A stretch of 9,006 nt of DNA, from contig JAGVKY010000033.1 of NCBI GenBank assembly GCA_020050175.1, forward strand, positions 1 to 9,006. Reading direction: 5' to 3'. A model generated the notes under the pieces. The model worked only from the letters and a program-made list of their open reading frames with translations, did not search any database and was not told where the DNA came from. The DNA comes from Parachlamydiales bacterium. GTDB taxonomy: Bacteria > Chlamydiota > Chlamydiia > Chlamydiales > JAJFMK01. Below, one piece after another: positions 1 through 7,257 of the stretch (position 1 is its first letter; every line of letters starts with the position of its first letter). Both the position numbers and the translations under genes were made by a program.

Positions 1-57
1 ACTTAAGTTAGTGCCATAAGCAAAATAGAGAGCTAAAAAAAGGGGAAGCAAATTCAT
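1..57 (-). CDS. N-terminus of a gamma-glutamylcyclotransferase/AIG2-like protein (partial, runs off left edge)
   Basis: Reading the minus strand from the ATG at 57 gives 19 uninterrupted codons to the window edge, MNLLPLFLALYFAYGTNLS. The stretch LYFAYGTNLS matches the hallmark first beta-strand and substrate-binding loop of the gamma-glutamylcyclotransferase-like (GGCT/AIG2) fold, usually seen as YFAYGSNL near residue 5-10. In that family the enzyme releases 5-oxoproline from gamma-glutamyl peptides or amines in the cytosol. The hydrophobic residues before the motif could instead be read as a signal peptide, so the assignment rests on one short motif. No good Shine-Dalgarno sequence precedes the ATG. 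The gene is transcribed away from the kdp operon. Confidence 0.45.
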   Translation of the reverse strand, partial: MNLLPLFLALYFAYGTNLS

Positions 58-195
58 TTTAAGAAATGAGCACAAGGATAGGGATGATCTTAGTTTGCCA
101 AGTCCTTCTAGGCAAGTTAACACGATAATTCTAAAAATTCTCCACATCTTGTTTGTGTGATGCAAAAAAAGGGTTGAAGACTTAGCCTGCAAATT
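58..195. other. Divergent intergenic region upstream of kdpF
   Basis: About 140 bp separate the divergent left-edge gene from kdpF and should hold both promoters. No convincing -35/-10 pair is visible: GATAAT at 124-129 is a fair -10 hexamer but lacks a -35 partner at normal spacing, and TTGCCA at 95-100 lies too far from it. The long T-rich KdpE box known upstream of the E. coli kdp promoter is not evident either. A 20-codon ORF at 66-128 has no support and is not called. Confidence 0.5.
92..118. repeat. Weak inverted repeat in the kdp upstream region
   Basis: AGTTTGCC (92-99) can pair with GGCAAGTT (111-118) across an 11-nt loop, giving eight pairs of which two are G-T. There is no T-tract after it on the plus strand. 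It could be an operator-like dyad or a leader hairpin for kdp, or chance. It overlaps the TTGCCA hexamer. Confidence 0.25.
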
Positions 196-279
196 ATGGG
201 TTTTATAATTGCCGGTTTTGTAGCGGTTGGAATGGCGGGCTACTTAGTCTACACCTTGATTTATCCTGAAAAATTTTAA
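196..279 (+). CDS. kdpF: KdpF, small stabilising subunit of the Kdp K+-ATPase
   Basis: This 27-residue ORF is a single hydrophobic helix beginning MGFIIAGFVAVGMAGYLVY and ending in the typical L-x-x-P-E-x-F tail of KdpF (here IYPEKF). KdpF is a one-helix membrane peptide that binds the KdpA/KdpB interface and stabilises the KdpFABC complex in the inner membrane. Its stop overlaps the kdpA start as TAATG (277-281), so the two are probably translationally coupled. The ATG at 196 is the only in-frame methionine before the helix; the frame is closed by a TGA at 175-177. No clear Shine-Dalgarno sequence is present. Automated callers usually miss a gene of this size, but position, length and tail motif make the call strong. 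Confidence 0.9.
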   Translation: MGFIIAGFVAVGMAGYLVYTLIYPEKF

Positions 280-1943
280 TGTCCAATGTGATTGAACTTT
301 TACTCTTCTTTGGCTTACTTGCTGCCACCGCTCCCCTCTTAGGAAAATGGATGGCCACTGTTTTTGAAGGAAGGCCAACTTTTTTGAGTCCTGTCTTAGG
401 TTGGCTTGAAGGGTTGACTTATCAGATAGCAAAGATTGATCCCGCATTCGAAATGGGATGGTACAGCTATGCAAAAGCCTTGATGCTTTTCAATGCCTGC
501 GGCTTTTTATTGATTTTTCTCCTTCAGATTTTTCAATATTTTCTTCCGCTAAATCCGCAAAATTTTCCTGGCGTCCCCTGGCTGCTTGCCTTTAACACCG
601 CTGCAAGTTTTGTCACTAACACTAACTGGCAAGCCTATGCAGGGGAAACGACTTTAAGTTACACCACCCAAATGCTTGGACTTGCTGTCCAAAATTTTTT
701 AAGCGCCGCCACAGGGATGTGTGTAATACTCGCTTTAGTCCGAGGGATCAAAAGGAAATCGTCTCAAACTCTAGGCAATGTGTGGGCAGATTATGTCCGT
801 ACGATCGTTTATCTCCTTTTGCCCCTTTCGATTATCCTGGCACTTGCCCTAGTCAGCCAGGGGGTAGTTCAAACTTTTTCTCCCTATGTCGAGGTCATCA
901 CTGTTGAGGGGAATAAACAAACCATCCCCTTAGGTCCGGCAGCTTCTCAAATTGCCATTAAGCAATTAGGGAGTAACGGAGGAGGTTTTTTTAACACCAA
1001 CAGCTCCCACCCTTTTGAAAATCCAACACCGCTTTCTAACTTCTTAGAAACCTTTGCCATTCTTTTGATACCTGCATCTATTGTCTTTATGTATGGCTGT
1101 CTGGTGGATGAAAAGAGGCATGCTTGGCTTCTTTTTTTGGTGATGCTGTTTTTTTGCTTTTTTGGCCTAGGAATCTCTTTTTACGGCGAAAAATTGCACT
1201 TGTCTTTGGAGGGGATTGAAACGCGTTTTGCCATTCCTAAGACTTTGCTTTGGTCTGTTTCGACTACAGTTACATCTAATGGTTCTGTCAATGGGATGCT
1301 CGACAGCCTATCCCCCCTTGCTGGAGGCGTTGCCCTATTCAACATCATGCTTGGAGAGCAGATCTTTGGCGGAGTAGGGGTTGGTCTTTGCAGCATGATC
1401 ATGTTTGTTCTTTTAACAGTCTTCTTAGCTGGATTAATGGTTGGGAGAACACCCGAATATATAGGGAAGAAAATTGAAAAGAGAGACATCCAATGGGCCA
1501 TGCTGGCTATCTTGAGTCCAAGTGCCTGCATTCTTTTAGGTTCAGGCATTGCCTCAGCCCTTCCGACAGCTTTGGCAAGTCTTCGCAACAAGGGGCCTCA
1601 TGGATTGAGTGAATTGCTCTACGCTTTCTCTTCTGCCTCTGGGAATAACGGAAGCGCTTTTGCTGGATTAAATGCCGACACCCCCTTTTTCAACCTGACA
1701 CTTGGGCTGATCATGTTGATCACCCGTCTAGCCATCGTCATCCCCTCTCTTGCCATAGCTGGCAACTTAGCTGCTAAAAAAGTCACTCCTCCCACGATTG
1801 GCACATTTTCAACTGATAACCTCCTTTTTGCGATCCTTCTCGTGAGTGTTATTTTTATCGTAGGAGCTTTAACTTTTTTTCCTCCTCTCGCTTTAGGACC
1901 TATTGTCGAACACTTTCTCATGTTAAAAAACCTGGGGTTTTAG
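279..1943 (+). CDS. kdpA: KdpA, potassium-translocating channel-like subunit of Kdp-ATPase
   Basis: KdpA is the inner-membrane subunit that selects K+ and feeds it through an intersubunit tunnel to KdpB. The 554-residue length is close to the E. coli protein (557), and about ten hydrophobic segments are visible. All four selectivity-filter loops of the superfamily-of-K-transporters fold are present: TNTNWQ at residues 113-118, GSNGGGFFNTNSSHPFENP from 231, TSNGSVN from 332 and GNNGSAFAGL from 455. The P3 loop carries S-N-G-S where E. coli has S-C-G-A. The conserved GLMVGRTPEYIGKKIE segment follows P3. The start ATG overlaps the kdpF stop, and the TAG stop directly abuts the kdpB ATG. The protein is complete and should be functional. 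Confidence 0.97.
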   Translation: MSNVIELLLFFGLLAATAPLLGKWMATVFEGRPTFLSPVLGWLEGLTYQIAKIDPAFEMGWYSYAKALMLFNACGFLLIFLLQIFQYFLPLNPQNFPGVPWLLAFNTAASFVTNTNWQAYAGETTLSYTTQMLGLAVQNFLSAATGMCVILALVRGIKRKSSQTLGNVWADYVRTIVYLLLPLSIILALALVSQGVVQTFSPYVEVITVEGNKQTIPLGPAASQIAIKQLGSNGGGFFNTNSSHPFENPTPLSNFLETFAILLIPASIVFMYGCLVDEKRHAWLLFLVMLFFCFFGLGISFYGEKLHLSLEGIETRFAIPKTLLWSVSTTVTSNGSVNGMLDSLSPLAGGVALFNIMLGEQIFGGVGVGLCSMIMFVLLTVFLAGLMVGRTPEYIGKKIEKRDIQWAMLAILSPSACILLGSGIASALPTALASLRNKGPHGLSELLYAFSSASGNNGSAFAGLNADTPFFNLTLGLIMLITRLAIVIPSLAIAGNLAAKKVTPPTIGTFSTDNLLFAILLVSVIFIVGALTFFPPLALGPIVEHFLMLKNLGF

Positions 1944-3959
1944 ATGGAGATTCTTAGCAGCGTAAAAGAGGCGTTTAAAATGCTTCTGCCACAGGTGCAG
2001 ATCAAAAACCCTGTCATGTTCATCACTTATCTAGGGGCGATTGTTACAACTTTTTATGCCAGTTCCCTTTTTGATCTCCACATCACCGTTTGGTTGTGGT
2101 TTACAGTTCTTTTTGCCAATTTTTCTCAAGCAGTAGCGGAAAGCCGCGGCAAAGCTCAAGCCGCCTTTCTCCGAAAAACTCAGATTGAAACGCTCGCCAA
2201 ACAGATCAAAAACGGCCAACGCATCAACACCCTCTCGGCAGATTTAAAGAAGGGAGATCTAGTGATTTGCGAGGCCGGCGACATCATCCCAGCCGATGGC
2301 GAAGTGACCGAAGGGATCGCAACAGTTGATGAGTCAGCTATTACAGGAGAATCAGCTCCAGTTATCCGAGAAAGCGGCGGTGATAGAAGCGCCGTCACAG
2401 CGGGGACTTTTGTGGTGAGTGATACCATCACTATCAAAGTGACTTCTGATAGAGGGAAAAGTTTTTTAGATCGAATGATCCACCTAATCGAGGGGTCGCA
2501 AAGACAACGAACCCCCAATGAAATTGCCCTTAACATTGTTTTGTCAGGACTAACTCTTATTTTTCTGCTGACAGTTGTCGCCTTAAAATTTTATGCAGAT
2601 TATAGCGGAAAAGTTGCTGATCAAGATCTTTCGAACATCGTCACAATCCCAGTCCTTGTCGCACTACTTATCTGTTTGATCCCGACAACGATTTCGGCCC
2701 TTTTAAATGCCATTGGCATTGCCGGAATGGATAGACTTATCCAAAGAAATGTCATTGCCAAAAGCGGCCGCGCTGTTGAGGCTGCAGGAGATATTGACCT
2801 CTTGATTTTAGATAAAACCGGCACGATCACGATAGGAAACCGGATGGCAACTGACTTTATTCCGATCGAAGGTGTTGGAGAAAGGGAACTAGCTACGCTC
2901 GCCCAATTAGCCTCTTTGGCTGACGAAACTCCTGAGGGGCGCTCCATTGTCGTTCTTGCGAAGACAAAATATGATCTCAGAGCTGAGGCTTTAGATTCCT
3001 CCAATGCAAGATTCATCCCTTTTTCTGCCAAAACGAGAATGAGCGGTGTCGATCTACCTCATCATGCCATTAGGAAAGGGGCAAGAGACGCTATCAAAGC
3101 TCATATTGAAAAAAGGGGAGGAATTTATCCTCCAGAAATCGATGGTATCGTGAAATCGATCGCTAATAAAGGAGGGACGCCTCTTCTTGTCAGTGACGAC
3201 AACAAAATTATCGGCATTATCCAACTGAAAGATGTCATCAAAGGGGGTATCAAAGAAAGGTTTGCAGAGATGCGCAAAATGGGCATCCGGACCCTCATGA
3301 TCACAGGTGATAATTCTCTGACTGCCGCAGCTATCGCGGCAGAAGCTGGTGTGGATGATTATGTTGCCGAAGCCTCCCCCGAAATGAAACTTGAGATCAT
3401 CCGGCGCGAACAGCAGGAGGGCCGCCTCGTTGCAATGACAGGTGATGGGACAAACGATGCTCCAGCTCTTGCCCAAGCAGATGTAGGAGTAGCGATGAAT
3501 ACGGGGACCCAAGCCTCCCGCGAGGCGGGGAACATGGTTGATCTCGATAGCAACCCCACTAAATTGATCGACATTGTCGAGATTGGAAAACAGCTTCTCA
3601 TGACGCGAGGGGCTCTCACAACCTTTAGCATTGCCAATGATGTCGCCAAATACTTTGCCATTATCCCCGCTGTCTTTGGAGTTCTTTACATCACAGAAGA
3701 GGGAACAGGCCCCCTATCCATTTTAAATATTATGATGCTTCACTCTGGACAAAGTGCCATCTTGAGCGCCGTTATTTTCAATGCTCTCATCATTGTCGCT
3801 CTTATTCCTCTAGCTTTGCAGGGGATTCCATATAAGGCCCAAGCGGCTCATCTGCTCCTAAGAAAAAACCTTCTCCTTTATGGATTGGGAGGGCTTATGG
3901 CTCCTTTTATTGGGATCAAATTGATTGATATGTTTCTTGTTTTTTCGGGACTTGTATGA
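1944..3959 (+). CDS. kdpB: KdpB, P-type ATPase catalytic subunit of the K+ pump
   Basis: KdpB hydrolyses ATP and moves K+ into the cytoplasm as part of KdpFABC. The 671 residues include every P-type ATPase signature: the actuator loop TGES at 134-137, the phosphorylation motif DKTGTIT with Asp290, the nucleotide-binding stretch around FIPFSAKTRMSG and KGA, the TGDN loop, and the hinge GDGTNDAPALAQADVGVAM. The TM5 charge pair seen in E. coli as D583/K586 is kept in IANDVAKYFAIIP. The Ser in TGES corresponds to the serine that is inhibited by phosphorylation in E. coli. After TM5 the sequence reads HSGQSAILSA where E. coli has HSPDSAILSA, a minor variation. The start abuts the kdpA stop with only a weak purine stretch upstream, and the end overlaps kdpC by ATGA. 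Confidence 0.98.
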   Translation: MEILSSVKEAFKMLLPQVQIKNPVMFITYLGAIVTTFYASSLFDLHITVWLWFTVLFANFSQAVAESRGKAQAAFLRKTQIETLAKQIKNGQRINTLSADLKKGDLVICEAGDIIPADGEVTEGIATVDESAITGESAPVIRESGGDRSAVTAGTFVVSDTITIKVTSDRGKSFLDRMIHLIEGSQRQRTPNEIALNIVLSGLTLIFLLTVVALKFYADYSGKVADQDLSNIVTIPVLVALLICLIPTTISALLNAIGIAGMDRLIQRNVIAKSGRAVEAAGDIDLLILDKTGTITIGNRMATDFIPIEGVGERELATLAQLASLADETPEGRSIVVLAKTKYDLRAEALDSSNARFIPFSAKTRMSGVDLPHHAIRKGARDAIKAHIEKRGGIYPPEIDGIVKSIANKGGTPLLVSDDNKIIGIIQLKDVIKGGIKERFAEMRKMGIRTLMITGDNSLTAAAIAAEAGVDDYVAEASPEMKLEIIRREQQEGRLVAMTGDGTNDAPALAQADVGVAMNTGTQASREAGNMVDLDSNPTKLIDIVEIGKQLLMTRGALTTFSIANDVAKYFAIIPAVFGVLYITEEGTGPLSILNIMMLHSGQSAILSAVIFNALIIVALIPLALQGIPYKAQAAHLLLRKNLLLYGLGGLMAPFIGIKLIDMFLVFSGLV

Positions 3960-4450
3960 TTCGGCTTTTTCTTTGGTTAGTTTTCCTCACAGGGATTGTC
4001 TACCCGCTCATTGTGACTGTGTTAACACAACTTTTTGTCCCAGAACAAGCTAATGGAAGCTTCATTGTTTCAAAGGGGGTTAAAATTGGGTCAAGCCTCA
4101 TCGCGCAAAAATTTGATAAAGAGATCTATTTTTGGCCCCGCCCCTCTGCTGTCGATTTCAATCCTCTCCCTTCTGGAGGAAGTAACCTTGGACCCACAAG
4201 CTATGAACTCAAAAAAAAGGTTGAGGAAAGAAAAAAAAGGATGGGTGATAACGCTCCCTTGGAGCTTATCTATGCCTCTGCCAGCGGTTTAGACCCTCAC
4301 CTTAGTAGAGAGGCGATTGATTTCCAGATAGACCGAGTCGCTAAAGCAAGAGGCCTAGATAGAAATGACATTCTAAAAATACTCGAAAAGCTCGATGGTC
4401 CTTTAATCAATGTTCTCCAACTTAATCTTATTTTAGATGAAAAACGATGA
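3956..4450 (+). CDS. kdpC: KdpC, accessory subunit of Kdp-ATPase
   Basis: KdpC is a single-pass inner-membrane protein with a periplasmic domain; it is required for KdpFABC assembly and is thought to raise the pump's affinity. The N-terminal 27 residues form the one membrane helix (LFLWLVFLTGIVYPLIVTVL). Family motifs follow in order: GSSLIAQKF, FWPRPSAVDFNPLPSGGSN with LGPTS, then ASASGLDPHLSREA, the RVAKARGL helix, and a C-terminal GPLINVLQLNLILD. At 164 residues it is shorter than E. coli KdpC (190) but no motif is missing. Both ends overlap neighbours by ATGA (3956-3959 with kdpB, 4447-4450 with kdpD), indicating translational coupling and matched expression. Confidence 0.97.
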   Translation: MIRLFLWLVFLTGIVYPLIVTVLTQLFVPEQANGSFIVSKGVKIGSSLIAQKFDKEIYFWPRPSAVDFNPLPSGGSNLGPTSYELKKKVEERKKRMGDNAPLELIYASASGLDPHLSREAIDFQIDRVAKARGLDRNDILKILEKLDGPLINVLQLNLILDEKR

Positions 4451-6912
4451 GCCAAAATCCTGACGAAATTCTAAAAGCAGTTGTTGAAGAAGAAAAAAAG
4501 CAACAGCGGGGACGCCATAAAATCTTCCTAGGGATGGCTGCCGGCGTAGGCAAAACGTTTGCCATGCTGGAAGAGGCGCAAAGGTTAGGCAAACAAGGGA
4601 TCGATATCGTCGTCGGCAGTGTTAACTCACATGGTCGACATGAGACAGAAAGCCTTCTAATGGGGCTGCGCATCGTTCCAGAAAAAATCGTTAACTATCG
4701 AGACACACAAATTAGGGAATTGGATCTCGACGAAATCCTTCGATTAAAACCAGAGCTTGTGATTGTTGACGAGCTCGCCCACAGCAATGTCCCTGGATCA
4801 AGGCATCCCAAGCGTTGGCAGGATGTAAATGAAATTTTGGATAATGGCATTGATGTCTTTTCTACTCTGAATATCCAACATGTTGAGAGTGTTAAAGATG
4901 AAATTGAAATTATCGCCGGCATTACAATCCATGAAACGGTGCCTGACTCGGTTGTTGAGGGTGCAACCTTTATTGAACTTATCGATTTGACCCCTTATGA
5001 GCTTTTGCAGCGCCTCAAAGATGGAAAAGTTTATTTAGGCGATCAATCGATTATTGCAGCCCAAAATTTTTTCCAGGCCGATCGATTAACCGCTCTTCGT
5101 GAGATGGCCCTCCGCTATGCAGCAGAAAAGGTTGATCATGAGCTTCATGGGATGGTTTCCACGATTCAAAGGGCATCAGGTTGGAGACCGCGAGAGAGAA
5201 TTTTAGTGTCTGTCAATGCAAGTCCAGAATCACAAAAGCTCATCCGGTTTGCCCGAAGAATTGCTTTTAATTCGAATGCTCCATGGATTGCACTTCAAGT
5301 CAATAATGGAACCGCATTGGATAGCGTAGAGACAACAACATTAGCAAAAAATTTATCTCTTGCCCGCGACCTCGGGGCAGAAATCATCACGACAAGCGAT
5401 CCCAATATCCCTGAAGCCATTGCTAGAGTGGCAAAAGAAAGAGGAGTGACCCAGATCATAGTGGGTAGGACTCCAAGAACTTTTTTAGCTCGATTTTTTT
5501 CGAGACACTCTATTCTAGATCAATTAGTCGCCTTATGTGGCGATATTGATATCCATGTGATCCGACATCGGCTGCCCCCCTCTAAACGGATAAAAAAAAG
5601 CTGGTCTCCCTACTTATACACAACTGGACTTTTTGCTTTTTTAACCGCTCTTTACGCTTTTTTAAAAACAATTTTTGGTTTTTCTGAATATCAAGCCCTA
5701 GGAATTCTCATCTTTTTAGCAGCTATAAGCATCGGTATTTTGATTAATCGGATAAGAAAAAACCGTGAAATGTTTTTGAAAAGAGAGGGGACGACTGAAG
5801 CGCTTTACGAAATTGCCCGCGAAATTGCCACAGCTCCCTCTAGAAGCGACCTTTTACAATCTGTCAGTCAAAAGCTTAGCAATAGTTTGGAAGGAAAATG
5901 TGAGATCCTCCTTAAAAGACTCGATGGAGGGCTTGCTTTTGATGATAGGAAGAATTTTAGAGATGATAAAGAAAAAGCGGCTGCATTTTGGGTTTTTCAG
6001 AATGGCAAAGAGGCTGGTTGGTCAACAACCACTCTCCCATCAGAAAAAAAACTATTTATCCCTTTGAAAAATCCTGAAGAAATTTTTGGAGTCCTCACTT
6101 ACGAGCCTCAGTTGAAGCATGAGCTTTCCATTGAAGACAAAAACTTCCTTTACACTGTGGCTCAATTATTGACCAACCACCTCGAAAGAAGATTTGCGGA
6201 AGAAACGCGTCGAAAAGAGGAAACATTCGATTTGACCGAAAGAATCTACCAGACAATTTTCGATTTAATATCTAAAAGGTTCCATGATCCCTTACAACTT
6301 ATCCATGATGCCATTGGGGAATTAAAAAGCGAAAATGTCATCAAGGATAACGGGTTAGGAACTCGCTCGGTTTACCGAATACAAGATTTTTCAGAAGGAT
6401 TAATCAGAGATATCGAGAACATCTCCTCAATGGCTAAATTGAGCGCCGGAGAAATCCTTGTCCGTAAAGGGTTGTATCATATCCAAGAGCTCATTGAGCT
6501 TTCGACAGAAAATGTTAAAAAAATTATGGGAGCAAGACAACTCGCCATCCATATCCCAGAGGACTTACCTCCTCTCTATTTTGACCTTTCTCTTTTAGAG
6601 ATTTTAGTGAGCAATCTTCTATTGAATGCCATTCAAAACTCTCCTGAATATTCGACCATTACCATTGGAGTTAAAAAAGTAGATGGGACTTTAGCGCTTT
6701 CTATTTCTGATGAAGGGAAAGGAATTCCACCTAACATGTTAGAGGTTATTTTTAATAAATTTACCCGCCTTCCCGGTTCATCGAACGAGGGACTTGGTCT
6801 TGGTCTCTCTATTGCCAAAACCATTGCTGAGGTGCACCATGGAAAGCTGAAAGCAGAAAATCTTCCTGGGCGAGGAACAAAATTTACCCTCTTCTTACCT
6901 ATTCGATCATGA
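4447..6912 (+). CDS. kdpD: KdpD-type sensor protein with degenerate phosphoacceptor region
   Basis: KdpD senses K+ limitation and normally phosphorylates the regulator KdpE. The 821 residues contain an N-terminal KdpD domain (Walker A GMAAGVGKT at 29-37, DELAH at 108-112, then NVPGSRHPKRWQDV and TLNIQHVES), a USP domain (about 255-375), a membrane region, a GAF-like domain (about 455-585) and a histidine-kinase core. The ATP-binding part is intact: N box NLLLNA at 723-728, G1 box DEGKGIP at 755-761, G2 box GLGLGLS at 782-788. Two features are odd. Only two hydrophobic segments are seen (about 390-410 and 417-436) against four in E. coli. The H-box reads SKRFHDPL (609-616): aligned without gaps to the family's SHDLRTPL, the phosphoacceptor His becomes Lys610 and the following acid becomes Arg611, while a His sits at 613. 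No kdpE follows. It may act as a non-phosphorelay sensor, or use His613. Confidence 0.93.
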   Translation: MSQNPDEILKAVVEEEKKQQRGRHKIFLGMAAGVGKTFAMLEEAQRLGKQGIDIVVGSVNSHGRHETESLLMGLRIVPEKIVNYRDTQIRELDLDEILRLKPELVIVDELAHSNVPGSRHPKRWQDVNEILDNGIDVFSTLNIQHVESVKDEIEIIAGITIHETVPDSVVEGATFIELIDLTPYELLQRLKDGKVYLGDQSIIAAQNFFQADRLTALREMALRYAAEKVDHELHGMVSTIQRASGWRPRERILVSVNASPESQKLIRFARRIAFNSNAPWIALQVNNGTALDSVETTTLAKNLSLARDLGAEIITTSDPNIPEAIARVAKERGVTQIIVGRTPRTFLARFFSRHSILDQLVALCGDIDIHVIRHRLPPSKRIKKSWSPYLYTTGLFAFLTALYAFLKTIFGFSEYQALGILIFLAAISIGILINRIRKNREMFLKREGTTEALYEIAREIATAPSRSDLLQSVSQKLSNSLEGKCEILLKRLDGGLAFDDRKNFRDDKEKAAAFWVFQNGKEAGWSTTTLPSEKKLFIPLKNPEEIFGVLTYEPQLKHELSIEDKNFLYTVAQLLTNHLERRFAEETRRKEETFDLTERIYQTIFDLISKRFHDPLQLIHDAIGELKSENVIKDNGLGTRSVYRIQDFSEGLIRDIENISSMAKLSAGEILVRKGLYHIQELIELSTENVKKIMGARQLAIHIPEDLPPLYFDLSLLEILVSNLLLNAIQNSPEYSTITIGVKKVDGTLALSISDEGKGIPPNMLEVIFNKFTRLPGSSNEGLGLGLSIAKTIAEVHHGKLKAENLPGRGTKFTLFLPIRS

Positions 6913-7256
6913 AACGCTCTGCACTAATTTTCCTTTTTTTCACTTTACATCTGGAGGCACTTGCTTTATCTTCTACCTTACCCCTGACATCAGCGTTCAG
7001 ACAGGCCCAACCTTTTTTAATGACGCAAAGATCTATGGCAAATGGAAGTGGACTGTTCTTGTGAACATGGATTTCTCTATCACCAAGGATTCTTATCAAT
7101 CGTCTAATAAAGTGCAGGTTGAGAAATAGAAATCTCTAATCCACTGGATGAAAGATGATCAGAAGCCCCGAACAAAACACTGGGGATTATATCGGTGATA
7201 ACTTTTTGTTTCATCCTATTATTTCTTATTTTTTTAATTCTTTAGGATCCTGTTAA
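6909..7256 (+). pseudogene. Frameshifted remnant of a signal-peptide-bearing, possibly outer-membrane protein gene in the kdp operon
   Basis: An ATG at 6909 overlaps the kdpD stop as ATGA, the same junction style as the rest of the operon. It opens with a signal peptide, MKRSALIFLFFTLHLEALA followed by LSS, but the frame ends at a TGA (7062-7064) after 51 codons. The frame one base earlier is open past this point and gives a coherent run to a TAG at 7127-7129, including LTPDISVQTGPTFF, KIYGKWKWTVLVNMDFS and ITKDSYQSS. Returning to the first frame near 7161-7256 gives GDYIGDNFLFHPIISYFF and a stop TAA. Alternating hydrophobic/aromatic residues and the export signal suggest strands of a beta-barrel or other exported protein. 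The simplest reading is one gene broken by at least two indels and a stop. A T7 run at 6934-6940 is one possible indel site. The protein family is not recognised. Confidence 0.5.
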
Positions 7257-7257
7257 A

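Noticed and set aside
66..128. 20-codon ORF upstream of kdpF as a leader peptide
   Set aside because: There is no ribosome binding site, no codon bias towards a regulatory amino acid and no attenuator structure after it.
1181..1591. Long minus-strand ORFs inside kdpA and kdpB
   Set aside because: They are shadow frames of strongly conserved plus-strand genes, with no recognisable motifs or start signals.
7164..7184. CCCC...GGGG hairpin downstream of kdpD
   Set aside because: The stem is four pairs with a 13-nt loop and no T-tract, too weak for a terminator.
7155..7256. Independent 33-codon gene starting at ATG 7155
   Set aside because: It has no ribosome binding site, and its sequence reads better as the tail of the broken exported-protein gene.
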